Notes: generated by a model from the letters alone, not told the origin. A stretch of 64,000 nucleotides of DNA from Adineta ricciae (GCA_905250025.1 CAJNOJ010000462.1:1-64000); one strand, 5' to 3'; positions 44,414 to 55,352 are shown, counted from the stretch's first letter. Numbers and translations: made by a program.

Positions 44414-44990
44414 GGGTGTGAATGCAAACAGGTAAACATTTTTGCTGAAAGTAATTGACCGCTTAGTGTATGTATAATTCAAGTTTTACTGAAATAAACA
44501 CTATTATTCGAAAACTTTGGAGCAGAAGTATTCCGACTTTTTCGAAGGTAAATATATCGATGTTCCATCTTCACTGTCGTTTGCATCATCACAAGCACAA
44601 CTTGCATCATAACATTTTATCGCATGGAAACACGGAAAATGTGAAACGCATCTGTCATACGGTCGAGGAAAACTGTTTTGCTTCATCAAAAATCACTGGT
44701 AGAGTCGTAGTCAATGATGATTTTGTTGCGACATCATGTATGACGCCTGTAAAATACGAAAAAAACTGCCGGAACCTGTTTATGTCACATCATCATCCGC
44801 GCTTGTCGTAAACAAAACTGGAAAAAATCGCAACAGCCATCATCACTTCCACGTTAATTGCAAATTACTTTTGATAAATTGATAAACATAGTAGTTTCTG
44901 TATATATTTTACTGTTGGCAATCATAGTTACTCTTTAGTTGGAATTTTAACATTTCAGAGGAGGCCTAAAGACGAAAGAGATTTGAAAAA
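44414..44990. other. Spacer, copy of 17475-18053
   Basis: Same two-strand ORF ambiguity as in copy 1. An acceptor-like AACATTTCAG precedes the small gene. Confidence 0.3.
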
Positions 44991-45257
44991 ATGCAGAAGC
45001 CTAATGGAATGAGTAAGTATACAGTTGAACGTTATTTCAATGTCGCTGCGCAGATGTATGCATGGATTGAAGACAACAATCCGCCAGTTCTTCGTACCGC
45101 TTACGGCGGAGTGCAACTGTTTCAACTGCCGCCTGTCGTGGCTAACGAAACTCGCCACGACAACGATGATCTCCCAATTGTAAATCCACATCCATTCGAA
45201 CCACATGATCCGCTCACCTTCTGTTATTTTCTTTTGAGACAATTATTTCTGGATTGA
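44991..45257 (+). CDS. Small unnamed-family protein, copy 4 (MQKPNGM type)
   Basis: An 88-codon frame, near-identical to the one at 18054: MQKPNGMSKYTVERYFNVAA, QMYAWIEDNNPPVLRTAYGG, VQLFQLPPVVANETRHDNDD, and an end of FLLRQLFLD. Most nucleotide differences from copy 3 are silent or conservative (for example GTT/GTC, GCT/GCC, CGT/CGC at third positions), which supports coding. Confidence 0.65.
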   Translation: MQKPNGMSKYTVERYFNVAAQMYAWIEDNNPPVLRTAYGGVQLFQLPPVVANETRHDNDDLPIVNPHPFEPHDPLTFCYFLLRQLFLD

Positions 45258-46094
45258 AGTGTAAAAATAGAATTTGTTTTTTTTTAATTGTGGAGATGTT
45301 TACGCCCCTCTACAGTAGAGGGCGCACTCGAACATTGTTTAATAGTATGCATGTAACTATTTTCGTTCTTCCCATGTTGAGTCATTGGTGTTTTATGTAC
45401 GTTGAATAAAGAAGAAAACAAACAGTTTTTTAATGTACATTTCACTTTCGAATAAAATCATCTTTTTTTCATACACTACAAACTTAATCAACATTTGCGA
45501 CTTTGTCAAGGGGTAAAATTGCCTTTTAGTCAGTATGTACAGCACAGAGATACTTTTACTGAAGATATTTGTCAGAAAAGACGTTTTGAAAATGCCCGCT
45601 TGGGTAATTTAGTCACTAGCGCCTGCATTTCTAATCAAGGTCAGTTATTTTATTAGATGTATTCACCAAGACGACCATGTATACTCTGTATACAAGTGAT
45701 GCAAAACAAATATTTTGTCTCTTATCTTGATTATCATACCACCCAATAAAACATTTTAATCGATTAAAATGAATATGAAATAGTTATATGACTGAAAAGG
45801 GACGAAGATAAAAATAATTGGCAATTCAACAAAACTGATCACCGCAATCAAATGTCAATATAAGAAATTCCAAATGAACGAGGGGTGAAGGTGTGATGTA
45901 TAGGCTTTCTGATCACTAAGAACTTGTTTAAACTTTGATCATCTTACAGGCTTTCTCTTGACATAAGATTCATTGTATATTCTATTAGAGATAGAATTAT
46001 TTACGAGATTATGTATTGCTGTATATTTCGTTTTAAATAAATTCTTTCTTGCTTATAGATATTCAATAAAAGAGAAAATGATGTTTTTGTTTTC
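45258..46094. other. Intergenic (end of duplication A, then NMT 3' flank)
   Basis: Holds the second copy of the CCCTCTAC-A-GTAGAGGG inverted repeat (45306-45322). After 45880 it is unique and AT-rich, with an AATAAA-type signal for the minus-strand NMT gene (about 46036 and 46068, read as TTTATT on this strand). Confidence 0.5.
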
Positions 46095-47879
46095 TTATAA
46101 GAGTAGTAATCCGATCTAAAATGAAAATTCGATACATAAGTAAGAAATACAAAATTCGATTTAATAAGAAAACCTTTTCTGAATTTATCCTTGGACATTG
46201 CCAATTGTAAATGTAATAATTAAGAATTCCATCCCCCTCACCAAATTTGAGCTGTCGGAAAAATTTTCTATTGTCCATGACATCAAGTGCGTTGAATACA
46301 TCACAATCACTCTTGAAAGTAGAGAACTTTGAAGCTATATCTGTGGTTTTTTCATTTACCTTATGCGCTTCTACAAGGCAATCATTAATAAGATCAGAAA
46401 GTGATGTACGGCTTGCAGCATAATAATAGAGATAGCATATATTTAATGTTTTATGTTGCTGGTGATTGAGAACTGTTGTTAACAGATGATAGTACGAAAC
46501 AAAATCTGTTATTTCACCATTTTCTTGCTTAAAAGAAAACAAAAGAATGAATTTAATTTAAGTACAATATTCTGTTCTGGATATACTTCAACAACAAACG
46601 ACCTGACAATGTTTGGACGATTTTGGCAAAGATATTGGAATTCTTCTTGAGTGAGCACCGGCGACAGATCAAATGTTTTTAAATACTTTAATAAAAGAAG
46701 AGAAGAATTATCTTGCACAAGTCTAACGATGTATTTTATTTACTTGAGTGAGTAGAGTAAGTGCTTTCGGTATATCAGATTCACGCATTTCACGAAAGCC
46801 TCTTACTCGTGTTGTCTAAATTTAGTGATATTTATTCAATTAAATTCAAAAATAGAAATCTACTTTGGGTAATTGATACATTTCTTTCATCATCTGTAAT
46901 GTCATCCGTCTACCCAACTGAGTAAATCCGACAGACAATAATTTTTCGACGTTAATTAATCGATGCCAATATCTGTGCTTATAAGAAATCGTTTCCATCA
47001 AACCGAAGTTTTATAAATGACTAATATACATACAAACATTTGCCAACAACACCAGGTAAAAGAACACCAGCTGTATTAACACCTTGAAAAATTCCACTTA
47101 AATTAACCCGTCGATATAGTTCAGCGATTAACTTCGGCGTCAAACGTCTTAGACGGAAATTTTTGTGAACACACAAAAAATTCGATTCAATCATCGGCAA
47201 TTCTCTATGAAGGAGATCAAAATCAAACGAATTATTTTTCTCTCGTTGTATATTTTACTTGTCATATACTTTTATTTTAATAGGCGCAGCACTATAAAAT
47301 CCTGCTATTTCACGACTTTCTGTATGACGTATAACCACATGCCATTTTGGAGTCCATCCTGGCGAACACAAAGCCCTACAAATAATCACAACAATGAATT
47401 TCTTTCTTAGAATTCTTAATGCTTTACCATTGTAAAAGTGGCATTGAATAATCAAAGCGAAACATATTATCATTATCTTCTACATAGTTTTCATTCAGGA
47501 ATGTATACAATTCTTTTAATTGTTCATCATGAGAAACATTAATTTCACTCCATGAAAATCCATCTGGTAATTCATATGGTTCTTGTTTTAATTGTTCAAT
47601 ATGTTTATTTTCTTCGATAGGTCCATTTTTTCCCTTAGCTACTTTTATTCCAAGAGGCGTTACTGGTTGTGTACGCCAAAATTTCCATTCTTGTTCTGAC
47701 GCTGCTGCTGCTTCTTCATCAGAATCTGATGCAGCATCATCAACATTGATTTCAGCTATTTGTTCAGCTAAAACAAATTGTAATTGATATAGTTGTTTCC
47801 GTAGATCCGTTTTTAAAAGTATACTTATTGATTTGATTTTATTAGTGTCATCAAATTGAGTTTGCTCTCGATCGGCCAT
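46095..47879 (-). CDS. NMT: Glycylpeptide N-tetradecanoyltransferase (N-myristoyltransferase), eight exons
   Basis: Exons in transcript order: 47879-47428, 47375-47259, 47204-47034, 46972-46864, 46815-46744, 46685-46587, 46527-46174 and 46115-46095. All introns are 50-61 bp, GT-AG, with matching phases; 464 residues. It transfers myristate from myristoyl-CoA to N-terminal glycines in the cytosol and on membranes. Family landmarks in order: [85 protein letters not shown] (joined across intron 3), [13 protein letters not shown] (across intron 5), [12 protein letters not shown] (across intron 6) and [18 protein letters not shown]. The last exon is only 21 bp and gives IGLLLL plus stop, matching the usual (V/I)GLVLQ end. 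The C-terminal carboxylate is catalytic in this enzyme, so this tiny exon matters; reading through intron 7 instead adds a foreign tail. Confidence 0.93.
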
Positions 47880-48783
47880 TGTTACCTGCCTTCAGTAGAA
47901 TTACAGTTTAGTCGCACCGTCTTGTTCGATCGTAACAGAACCGATAAAAAACGATTCGCATTTCATTTCAACCTATAAGACGAGGAATTAGAAATACATT
48001 ACAAATAGATGTCATTGAAACACAAGACAAATTTAGTATCAGTATAATATTTCCATTCGATGTTATTATAACATGCGAAGTTGTCTACTATTCAACAACT
48101 CAAGATCCTGGAATAAGAGAATAATTGTTCTTTGTTCGCAAAAGATAAAATGCGTCAGGAAAGTTCTGCTCACCTACCCACTTTCGTCAAGGAGAAAAAA
48201 AAATTTCAAATGGTTATTTATGTAGCAAATATTAGAATATGATTAATTTTTTTTATCTATTTGCATAAATAATGTTTATTACGTCGATTGCTTCATTTGA
48301 CGTCAATTTAAATCCATTAAAAAATATTCTAACAAATGAACAGCACTATGCTTATCTCTAACATTCAAAATTTCTTTTTTCATCTCTTACAAATAGATAT
48401 CTGAAAATCATCGAACCATGAGTTTTATTTTCGATTATTCTTCTCGATTTTTACAAAGGTTTCCAGGAATGAAATTAGTTTTTTCGTTAACTAATAACAA
48501 ATGCATTAATATTGAAATCTCAGTGCGGAGTTAGCACCATTCGATGCAGAATCAAATTCTGCGTCAGATGGACTTATATTCACAGACGAGAATTCATTTG
48601 AACATAAGGTTTTGTATGAATTTTTTCTGGTGCTATCTGAATGGTGGCGACTTCACATCGATTTGAAATCTGATTACTATCAAATCGGAACAAATGAGTT
48701 TAATGAATTGACGTCATAGAATAATAAAATTATTCATATAAATATGCGATCCTTTCATCTGTATTCTTTCGTAGAAGCCAATC
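47880..48783. other. Divergent upstream region (NMT and GPCR copy 2)
   Basis: No gene. From ~48112 it is the upstream part of duplicated unit B and includes the same inverted-repeat region (around 48525-48660). Confidence 0.55.
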
Positions 48784-51700
48784 ATGTTTTATATAAAATA
48801 TATCTTCTATTCGACTTTTCTATGCTGTGTCACAACTCAGCTTCAATTAAATCTTTATTTTGCCGATCAGATAAGTTTCGACCAATTCGACGAGATAGGT
48901 ATCCGATATAATTGCCTACGACTTGTTGAAACTATGGAAAGGCGAAATATAGATCGAGATATTATATCATTCTGTATGAGTGAATTATCATCGAAATTCT
49001 CTGTTAAAACTGATAACTCAGTGGAAATATTTTATTTTGATGATCTTGTTAAGAAAAATATCACAAGCCAACAGTTATATGAATGGTCAGTACCAATTGA
49101 TACAATTGAACAGTATGAATATTATTTAGAATCAAATGATTCATCTTGGCAAAAACAACCTGTGTACATTTGTACATTACCAAGATTCGGACCTATGTGT
49201 CAGTACCAATTATATTATGATCTTGGAGAATATGGAACATTTTCTAAACTAGTTAGTTATTATAGATATGATAATGATTTTATTAGCGATACGACTTGTT
49301 TTACTCATTTGAAATGTAATCGCAGTCCTTTGCCAATATGTTTAGATTGGTCAGAAATTTGTGATGGTGTAGTTAACTGTCTCGATGGAAATCTTGATGA
49401 AGAACATTGTTGGCAACTTGAATTGAATCAGTGTGAACAAAATGAATATCAGTGTACCATGGGGCAATGTATACCGATTGAATTTGTTGATGATCATCTA
49501 AGGAGTCATGACTGTCTTGACGGTTCTGATGAAGCACACGATCGTTTTACTGTACATAATGGCTTTCTTAGTAAGGCGGAGACTTATGTCCGACTGGACG
49601 ATTTAAGATGCGCAGCTACATTTTTAACAAGCAGCTGTGATTACTATCGTACGTGGGAACTCATTGACGCTATGTTTTCAATACAAGACAGTTCTATACC
49701 GAAAAAATGCTGGTTCGCTTTTAGAGACTATTTAGAAAGTAATGTCTTTGGTAATGCAAACAGATATATACCTGCTATAACAAAAGAATGTCCAGATGCG
49801 CTGTATTTTCCCAATGTTCCAGTATTCTTTGGCCATGTTTTTACAGCTTATAAAAAGAATGATGTGTTAAATTCAAACCAGTTCGCCGTACCTTATTTAT
49901 GTTCAAATAAATCTTTTCATGATGGCTCACTTAAACTAGCTTCAGATATATCATTAAACAATCTAACGTGTTTTGTTTTCCCTCGACCTATAATTGATAC
50001 TATAACCTACCTAAATTTGAAAGGATATACTTATTTGAAGACCATGACGACTATTTTCGATCAAATAAGAAACTTCAATCCAATAATAAGTTATTCTTCG
50101 AACCAATGTCATACATTCAATTTATATCAATGTACCAATTCGTCGAAATGTATTGGATTTCGACGTGTTGGCAACAATATACGCGATTGTCCATATGGTG
50201 ACGATGAAAACATATTGAAGGAGGAGAATTATCCGTCATTTACTCGATTTATAGAAAATACATATGATTCCACCTACATGGAGCGAATATATCCAATAGA
50301 CGGTTATACCGACAAAAAACATTACTGTAGTTTCGATGATGACTTTTGCGAAGTTACAGGACGTGGCAGTAATTTGACTCAAAGAATGATATCGTTCCTG
50401 ACACTGTGTGACGGCTTCAAGGTATTATATCCAATAACAATCGACGGACAAAATCATACAGATGAAACTGAATGCGAACAATGGGAGTGTGATAATTTAT
50501 ATACTCATTGCGATGATAGATGGAATTGTTGGGACGGAAGGGATGAAATGGATTGTAATCGACTACCAATTACGCTTAATTGTTCCTCAGAAACACGAAT
50601 ATGTGTCGCATTAGACACGCTTAATGTGACATGTTTACCACTTAATAAAATTAATGATGGTCAAGTTGATTGCTTTGGTGGAACCGATGAACGAAGGATA
50701 TGCCGTCGTAAAAATTTCGTGGGTTGGATTGACGGATTTTATTGTGCGAACAGCAAACCACCAATTTGTTTGTCCTCCATTAATTTCTGCAATGACGTAA
50801 AGGAGTGTCCAAATGGAGAGGATGAACAATTTTGTCCAGAAGGTCAATCAATGTCAGTCGTTGATGATACATTTCAATTGAATTCTGTTTTACACCGCCC
50901 TATTGTACAGAATTTTTTTCGACTCTTCGTAAGCAATTTTCCTTTTTATCCAACAGGAAATCAATATTTTAGAATTCCTGGGTTCGATAGATCAGAGGTA
51001 CGCATGGTAGAGAATACATTTAATCCAAGTTATACTGCTCGGACTTCACTACTTGATGAACGACGTTGTCATCGTGGTCTTGATTTACGTGTTTGGCTAA
51101 ATGAGTCATTGTACGGATATACAAGTACGTGTCTTTGCCCACCCGGCTATTATGGTAATCAATGTCAATATCAAAATGAACGTATAAGTTTAGTAATACA
51201 ATTCAGTGTGTCAACTGAATCATGGCAAATTCCATTGACGATATTGGCTTTATTGATTGATGATACAAATCGACGAATAATTCATTCTTATGAACAATTC
51301 ACTTATTTATCGGCACGAGATTGCGACGTTAAATTTAATTTTCATTTATTTTATTCAACTCGACCAAAAGATATGAATAGAAATTATTCAATTCATATTG
51401 ATATTTATGAAAAGAATTCTCTTCGTTACCGAGGAAGCTTTCTTTATCCCCTGAAATTTTTATTTTTACCCGTTCATCGGTTAGCATTCATTATCAATAT
51501 TCCATCAGTCAGTGATTATTCTTGCTCAAATCAGCAATGTCAGCATGGAAAATGTATGAAATATGTCAATGATGAAAAAACATTTTGTCAATGTGATGAA
51601 GGATGGTCCGGAGAGTATTGTCATGTTCAACATAATTGCACTTGTTCATCAAAAAAATCATTATGTATTGGTGTGTTAGCTGATAATCGATCAATCTGTG

Positions 51701-53508
51701 TATGTCAAGGGAACCGATTTGGTCCTCGTTGTTATCTTAAGAACCGAGTTTGCGAAAGTTTTCCATGTCTACATAATGGTTTATGTATCCCAGGCGATGA
51801 TTTTATGACGACAAATGAAACAAAATATAGTTGTATATGTGAAAAAGGTTTTAGTGGACGTCAATGTGAAGTAGATAGTAATCAAATTAATATTATATTC
51901 GATAATGACTTGCATATATCTCAATCAGTTTTTATTCATTTTATCACGATGCGTATGCCAGGTGAAATCATCAACAACTACAACCCAAAATTAGGTAAAA
52001 CATTAGAAAGATCAACAACATTACAAACGATATCTCAAGCAACAAATTCAATCAGATTTTATTGGTCACAACAATTTCATTTAATTTTTATTGAAACATT
52101 GGATAAGATCTTTTACTTAGCTTTTCTTCAACCAAATTATATTCCTTCAACAAAAAGAACTCTACAGATTAGTTCATCACATCGTTGTCCATCAATTAAT
52201 GAATTGACAAATGAAACATTTGCTCAACTTCATGTTCTTCGTCGTATGAAATATTATCATGTAATTTGTCGACAACATTCTCCTCATTTACAATGTTTTC
52301 ATGATGATTTAAATCTTTGTTTATGTTATGAGTTTAATGGGAAGCGCTTAGCAAATTGTGCTGATTTTGACCATGAAATGAAGTTCGATTGTTCTGGGAA
52401 AAGTGCTTGTGAAAATGGAGGTCGATGTTTTCAAGATTCACCAACATGTCCAAAACAAATTATTTGTGCTTGTCATTCATGTTATTTTGGAGCTCGTTGT
52501 CAGCATAGCACAAGTGAATTTGGTTTATCATTAGATGCTATCTTAGCATATCATATTATTCCAGATGTTGAATTTATTGGTCAAGCAACAGTTGTTAAAA
52601 TAAGTTTTGCATTAACAACTCTATTTTTTATCTTTGGGATAATTAATGGTATACTTTCGTTAATGACATTTCAAAGCCAAAATGTACGTGAAGTCGGTTG
52701 TGGAATTTATCTATTTGGTTCGTCCGTAACAACAATATTAACAATGCTCATGTTTGCATCAAAATATTTTATTTATCTTTCGACACAAATGTCATCTTTA
52801 TCGAATGAATCATTTCTTAAAATTCAATGTCATTTATTAGATTTCCTTCTTCGAATTTGTTTAAATATGGACCAATGGCTAAATGCATGTGTTGCTTTAG
52901 AAAGATCAGTAACTGTTATTCAAGGCGCTCAATTTAATAGAAAGAAAAGTAAAACATTAGCAAAGAAAATTACTCTTCTTCTCGTAACTTTCAATGTTTT
53001 GACATCAATTCACGATCCGATTTATCGTAAATTGACAGAAGAAGAAACTGAAAATAATGAACATAAAAGAATTTGGTGTGTTGTTAGTTATTCTTCAAAT
53101 TTACAAATTTATAACCGCATTATAAACACATTTCATTTTTTCATTCCATTTCTAATTAACTTTATTTCATCGATTATTTTAATAACAAAAAAATCTCGTC
53201 AACAGTCTAATTTACATGAAAATCAACCCTATTCAGATGAATTGCGTAAACACCTTCGAGAGCATCGACATTTATTAATTGGGCCTATTGTTTTATTTCT
53301 TCTTGCATTACCCCGTTTGATTCTCTCTTATGTATCACAATGTATGAATTCAGCACGAGATTCATCAATATTTCTTGGTGGATACTTTATTTCATTTATT
53401 CCACCAATGATTACTTTTATTATTTTTGTTATTCCTTCAGAATTCTATAGAAAGGAATGTCGAAATTCAATAGCACAATTTCAGCAACGTATTCGAAGAA
53501 TCATATAG
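48784..53508 (+). CDS. LDLa/EGF-repeat adhesion-style GPCR, copy 2, intronless
   Basis: A 1,574-codon frame with the same architecture as the gene at 35341: signal peptide, LDLa modules (CLDWSEICDGVVNCLDGNLD; CDDRWNCWDGRDEMDC; CNDVKECPNGEDEQFC), EGF modules (CQHGKC..CQCDEGWSGEYC; CLHNGLC..CICEKGFSGRQC; CENGGRC..CYFGARC) and seven spans with ACVALERSVTV after TM3. Both copies are full length and open, so both are probably expressed. Differences are not even: the seven-span part is almost the same, while four ectodomain patches (about 49490-49605, 50239-50370, 50925-51030 and 51943-52015) are heavily changed, although framework cysteines are mostly kept. Ligand unknown. Confidence 0.85.
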   Translation: MFYIKYIFYSTFLCCVTTQLQLNLYFADQISFDQFDEIGIRYNCLRLVETMERRNIDRDIISFCMSELSSKFSVKTDNSVEIFYFDDLVKKNITSQQLYEWSVPIDTIEQYEYYLESNDSSWQKQPVYICTLPRFGPMCQYQLYYDLGEYGTFSKLVSYYRYDNDFISDTTCFTHLKCNRSPLPICLDWSEICDGVVNCLDGNLDEEHCWQLELNQCEQNEYQCTMGQCIPIEFVDDHLRSHDCLDGSDEAHDRFTVHNGFLSKAETYVRLDDLRCAATFLTSSCDYYRTWELIDAMFSIQDSSIPKKCWFAFRDYLESNVFGNANRYIPAITKECPDALYFPNVPVFFGHVFTAYKKNDVLNSNQFAVPYLCSNKSFHDGSLKLASDISLNNLTCFVFPRPIIDTITYLNLKGYTYLKTMTTIFDQIRNFNPIISYSSNQCHTFNLYQCTNSSKCIGFRRVGNNIRDCPYGDDENILKEENYPSFTRFIENTYDSTYMERIYPIDGYTDKKHYCSFDDDFCEVTGRGSNLTQRMISFLTLCDGFKVLYPITIDGQNHTDETECEQWECDNLYTHCDDRWNCWDGRDEMDCNRLPITLNCSSETRICVALDTLNVTCLPLNKINDGQVDCFGGTDERRICRRKNFVGWIDGFYCANSKPPICLSSINFCNDVKECPNGEDEQFCPEGQSMSVVDDTFQLNSVLHRPIVQNFFRLFVSNFPFYPTGNQYFRIPGFDRSEVRMVENTFNPSYTARTSLLDERRCHRGLDLRVWLNESLYGYTSTCLCPPGYYGNQCQYQNERISLVIQFSVSTESWQIPLTILALLIDDTNRRIIHSYEQFTYLSARDCDVKFNFHLFYSTRPKDMNRNYSIHIDIYEKNSLRYRGSFLYPLKFLFLPVHRLAFIINIPSVSDYSCSNQQCQHGKCMKYVNDEKTFCQCDEGWSGEYCHVQHNCTCSSKKSLCIGVLADNRSICVCQGNRFGPRCYLKNRVCESFPCLHNGLCIPGDDFMTTNETKYSCICEKGFSGRQCEVDSNQINIIFDNDLHISQSVFIHFITMRMPGEIINNYNPKLGKTLERSTTLQTISQATNSIRFYWSQQFHLIFIETLDKIFYLAFLQPNYIPSTKRTLQISSSHRCPSINELTNETFAQLHVLRRMKYYHVICRQHSPHLQCFHDDLNLCLCYEFNGKRLANCADFDHEMKFDCSGKSACENGGRCFQDSPTCPKQIICACHSCYFGARCQHSTSEFGLSLDAILAYHIIPDVEFIGQATVVKISFALTTLFFIFGIINGILSLMTFQSQNVREVGCGIYLFGSSVTTILTMLMFASKYFIYLSTQMSSLSNESFLKIQCHLLDFLLRICLNMDQWLNACVALERSVTVIQGAQFNRKKSKTLAKKITLLLVTFNVLTSIHDPIYRKLTEEETENNEHKRIWCVVSYSSNLQIYNRIINTFHFFIPFLINFISSIILITKKSRQQSNLHENQPYSDELRKHLREHRHLLIGPIVLFLLALPRLILSYVSQCMNSARDSSIFLGGYFISFIPPMITFIIFVIPSEFYRKECRNSIAQFQQRIRRII

Positions 53509-53906
53509 CTGTCTAAAAATGGCGAAATACATTGAACTTCTTCTGAAATCTGGTTGGATAAATCATTTATTCGCTTTGCTGTTGAATGCGTCTCATGTTT
53601 TTGCAAATTGCTTTTATGCTTCTGCGTTGAGAATATATTAAAGGTGACGATATGAGTGACATATCCATCGTTCCTACCCTCATGTTCAGAAAGTTGCGAG
53701 TATGAATACTAATGAGAGGATGTGGTTTTAACTGTTCAGAAGATCTTTTCTCTTATAATCAAATTGTGTCAGTGATGTGCCAACACAAATGTGATATCTT
53801 TTCAGCTGAAAATAACTTCAACAACTGTGTACTGTTCAGAACTTCTTCATGAGAAAATTCTCAGTGTGACATCATCATAAACAATGCTGCAGAGCTCATC
53901 TGTGGT
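53509..53906. other. 3' flank of GPCR copy 2
   Basis: No ORF. Carries the deletion relative to copy 1 (junction near 53845). Confidence 0.5.
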
Positions 53907-54202
53907 TCGAAAGGGTACATAGCCTTCATTGGCTGAAAATGTTTCCTATACTCGGCGAAAACGGCATTTACATACCGTTTGAAAATGTGTGTTCAATGCT
54001 TCCATGTCAACTACGAATGTTGGAAATAGGCATTCGCAACGTCGAACAAATCGGAACATTTCTACACAGTTGCCAGACACGATGCGGCAAAAAAGAGTCA
54101 AACAATCGGTTCGATTTATTGAGACGGAGTGGAAGAATGAATGTTCAACGTGCAGAGAGTGAAAGCGAAATCAAACGCATGAAAGTTGACTCGTCAACAT
54201 GA
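53907..54202 (+). pseudogene. F-box gene C-terminal relic (unit B, copy 2)
   Basis: Same relic as at 40573: FENVCSMLPCQLRMLEIGIR, then SGRMNVQRAESESEIKRMKV. It was already a relic before the duplication, because both copies share the internal deletion. Confidence 0.6.
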
Positions 54203-54374
54203 TCTGCTTAGAAAACGCAATGAGATTTTCAATAGACATCAACAGTAACATGACTTTGATGTGTTCGTCTTTCTTGTCAAGCATGAAATATTTCGTCCTA
54301 TGATCAACTCATAGAAGAAACTTTAACAACGTCATTTTAACATTCTCAAGAATGAAAGTCTAGATTTCGGTCAA

Positions 54375-54992
54375 TTAAAACGGTGATTTGGATCGATTCT
54401 TGAGATATTCGGCAATCCGAGGATGTTTTTCCACTTCTGTACGATTTTGCTTTAGCCATGGATGATTGTTCAATATGTGTTCGTCTATTCCGAGAAGAGT
54501 TTCGCCAAATGTGTGAAAGAATAGATCAGCCCATGTAAGGTGATTGTCCACAAAGTATACACCACCATTTCCGTATAATTTACCGAGAATTTCAAGATTT
54601 TGTAAATGTTTTGGTAATTGTTCCGCAAAGAACTTTTTTGTCAATTCTTGCTTTTTCGATTGATCTGGTTCCTGTGAAACGGGTGAATATGCTTTTATGA
54701 TATCATAGATTGTATCTACGACAGCATCAGCTTCTGCTTGTTCAAAATCGTCTTTGCCAGCGAGATGAAATTTTTTAGCAAGAAAACGACCAATTGCTGC
54801 TGATTGTGGTAGTTGGACGCCATCGACTTCAAGGACAGGCAGTTGACCTAAAGGCATCTGACTCTTGTGAGCTGGCCATTGATCGCGCTCAAAACGAATA
54901 TCTTCATACTTTTGGTCGGCAGCAACAAAAATCAAGCGCGATACTTCAGCAACACCACGTACATTAAAATAGTAAAGCTTGTAAGTCGACAT
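54375..54992 (-). CDS. Sigma-class glutathione S-transferase, copy 2 (intact)
   Basis: A 205-codon frame, the normal length for a cytosolic GST. N-terminal thioredoxin-like domain: MSTYKLYYFNVRGVAEVSRL with the likely catalytic Tyr at 7 or 8, then MPLGQLPVLEVDGVQLPQSA, containing the cis-Pro (QLPVLEVDG) and the glutathione gamma-glutamyl site QSAAI. The helical C-terminal domain has LTWADLFFHTFGETLLG (N-capping/hydrophobic staple region) and ends with HPRIAEYLKNR. It conjugates glutathione to electrophiles or peroxides in the cytosol; sigma members can also act as prostaglandin synthases (family knowledge). It lies ~1.2 kb after GPCR copy 2 on the opposite strand, as in copy 1. This is the only intact GST here. 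Confidence 0.9.
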   Translation of the reverse strand: MSTYKLYYFNVRGVAEVSRLIFVAADQKYEDIRFERDQWPAHKSQMPLGQLPVLEVDGVQLPQSAAIGRFLAKKFHLAGKDDFEQAEADAVVDTIYDIIKAYSPVSQEPDQSKKQELTKKFFAEQLPKHLQNLEILGKLYGNGGVYFVDNHLTWADLFFHTFGETLLGIDEHILNNHPWLKQNRTEVEKHPRIAEYLKNRSKSPF

Positions 54993-55352
54993 ATTTGAAA
55001 ACTATAGTCAAGATAAGAATAACGCCGACACGTGCTGAGTGAATGCAGGTATTTATATGCGAGGAAAGAAAACGATGACATACATCGTTTTGCCTCGTCG
55101 TTATTATCAAATAGCAGTTAGTCAGATGCGTTTGTCCGTATATGACGTGGTGCAACAGAATGAAAGAAAATAATGATATGATTTGTAGTTTCAGCTAAAT
55201 TTTGTCTGATGAAAAATTCCTTCTAATGCTAGGAGAACACTATTTAAAGACGACTTTTTTTCAGTTCATATATGATCCGTATCCCAAGAATGCTGGTTGT
55301 CGTATTGATCAGCAAGAATTTCTGAATACCCGGGAAACAAATTTTTCGATCA

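Larger units (their letters stand above)
44193..45880. repeat. Segmental duplication A, copy 2
   Basis: Matches 17253-18985 from its first base after the N, so the true left boundary of the duplication is hidden. Confidence 0.9.
48112..55245. repeat. Segmental duplication B, copy 2
   Basis: Homologous to 34690-41915. It differs by scattered substitutions, clustered differences in the GPCR ectodomain, and a ~117-bp deletion in the GPCR 3' flank. Confidence 0.95.

Noticed and set aside
46063-46173. C-terminal extension of N-myristoyltransferase
   Set aside because: The canonical end IGLLLL appears when the 58-bp intron 46116-46173 is removed.
46973-47037. NMT intron 3 with donor at 47037
   Set aside because: That phase leads to a stop; the donor at 47033 (GTATGT) gives KCLYWHRL, matching the family.
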